From NCBI GenBank assembly GCA_037355855.1, contig CM074761.1:1178001-1242000 (forward strand): a DNA stretch of 64,000 bases. Reading direction: 5' to 3'. The notes under the pieces are model-generated. The model saw only the letters and a list, made by a program, of their open reading frames with translations, was not told the origin of the DNA and ran no database searches. This document shows positions 63,169 to 64,000 of this stretch, piece after piece. This stretch comes from Pseudo-nitzschia pungens (lineage: Eukaryota; Bacillariophyta; Bacillariophyceae; Bacillariales; Bacillariaceae). The number at the start of each line of letters is the position of its first letter. Positions within the stretch are counted from its first letter, which is position 1. Position numbers and translations under genes: made by a program.

Positions 63169-64000
63169 TTTTGTTTCTCTATCCCTTGTTATCCCTTTAT
63201 ATCCCTTGCTGTTATTTTGCTTCTGTATCTCGGTGTTGTGCCTTAAGCTTTCCAGATGAATCTTAGAACGAGGTGGAAATCGTCAATATTTTTTTGGTTG
63301 AGGATAAATAATAATAGTATGAGTGTGCTTGCAATACGTATCGCGTCAGCTTGATACATTCCCTGGAATGCAATTTGTAACGTTGGTTTTGTATTTTTTT
63401 CAAAAACTAGTGATGCTTCCGGCCTTCATGATTGGGTTGCGTTACAAATAATAATTCATTCTTTGTTCTTCCAACGGCATTTTTTTAATTTACTTTTGAT
63501 CCTTCTCTTTTACGAGAGTCGGATTTTGAAAGTTGTATTTCAAAAGCACGCCAGCCACATCAAAGTTGAGCATTTGTAACGGGTTCTCGGACTCGTACCC
63601 CATGTGTACGGTACACGTAACGCACTGTAAAGAAATTATTGGATGTTTAATGATTTTTTTCAAAAGACACTTCGTAATAATTATTGTTCCATCGACGCTG
63701 GGCTTGGAGCACCTTGTATCTTTAATGACCACCAAAACCGATACAGGTAGATATTATTATTTTCAGAAATCAAAACATTTATTATTACAGTTACGTGTAT
63801 CTACCGTATTCAATACAAGGCCTTTTATTCTGCAGATACGATACAAGAACTTTGTTTTCAAAGGTCAGCTTATAGTATCAAGCTATAGTAGTGAATAATG
63901 ACTGCAGAATAGTATGATTAGAGTACAAATTCCAGCGCAAGTAAGTTAACTCGTAGTTAACTTGCTTCTATTACGAAGTAAGGTTTACCTCGTATTTTAT
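63169..64000. other. End of window, intergenic
   Basis: About 830 bp, AT-rich, no gene supported. GAAGTAAGGTTTACC near 63975-63990 is another copy of the dispersed motif. Confidence 0.5.

Noticed and set aside
1..64000. CRISPR array, rRNA, riboswitch or bacterial operon
   Set aside because: Regular spacer arrays, rRNA cores and bacterial gene order are absent; the window is nuclear and eukaryotic.

Overview
This 64 kb window looks like nuclear DNA of a eukaryotic alga, most likely a diatom. Genes are monocistronic, on both strands, with 0-2 GT-AG introns of about 90-410 nt. Several predicted proteins start with a signal peptide followed by a transit-like segment, and the aspartate-semialdehyde dehydrogenase carries an ASAFAP-like plastid cleavage motif (NA|FAP). 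Intergenic DNA is rich in short palindromic strings built from GTAC, CCGG and AAGGTTWACC, and in CTAGTA microsatellites. I cannot name the species.

Layout. 0.8-3.4 kb: SFC1-like mitochondrial succinate/fumarate carrier with a 462-codon insertion and two apparent frameshifts. 4.6-5.4 kb: decayed GC-rich glycoside-hydrolase-like gene. 5.9-7.6 kb: TraB/PrgY-family protein with a plastid-type leader and one frameshift. 9.2-13.6 kb: 1473-aa membrane protein joining a TULIP/BPI-like region to two PqiA-like membrane modules. 15.0-15.9 kb: multi-pass membrane protein. 16.9-19.0 kb: membrane-anchored atypical protein kinase. 20.5-20.9 kb: gag-like retrotransposon scrap. 21.5-23.0 kb: type II DAHP synthase. 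24.2-25.6 kb: unknown spliced gene. 26.0-27.1 kb (-): RACK1. 27.7-33.6 kb: two large acidic disordered proteins, the second with a C-terminal CaaX box. 34.9-36.7 kb: four-RRM protein. 38.2-39.6 kb: EamA/DMT transporter. 39.9-42.0 kb (-): secretory repeat protein with Tudor-like domains. 42.7-44.9 kb (-): quinolinate synthase. 46.3-47.3 kb: FkbM methyltransferase. 47.5-49.2 kb (-): unknown. 49.6-50.6 kb: a 1.06 kb element with about 94-bp terminal inverted repeats and a 10-bp target-site duplication. 52.5-54.0 kb (-): aspartate-semialdehyde dehydrogenase. 54.7-56.1 kb (-): unknown, one frameshift. 56.9-58.6 kb: WDR55-like WD40 protein, one frameshift. 59.7-61.6 kb: class I fumarase. 61.7-63.2 kb (-): GT31-like glycosyltransferase.

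The metabolic genes fall into plastid amino-acid synthesis (DAHP synthase, ASADH), NAD synthesis (quinolinate synthase) and mitochondrial dicarboxylate handling (class I fumarase, succinate/fumarate carrier). They are not arranged as a cluster and I infer no operon-like logic. At least four otherwise well conserved genes carry single-base frame breaks between intact neighbours, so residual assembly indels are at least as likely as pseudogenes. The most unusual items are the TULIP-PqiA fusion, the exitron-like insertion in the carrier, and the TIR/TSD element with an internal AT-rich repeat array.
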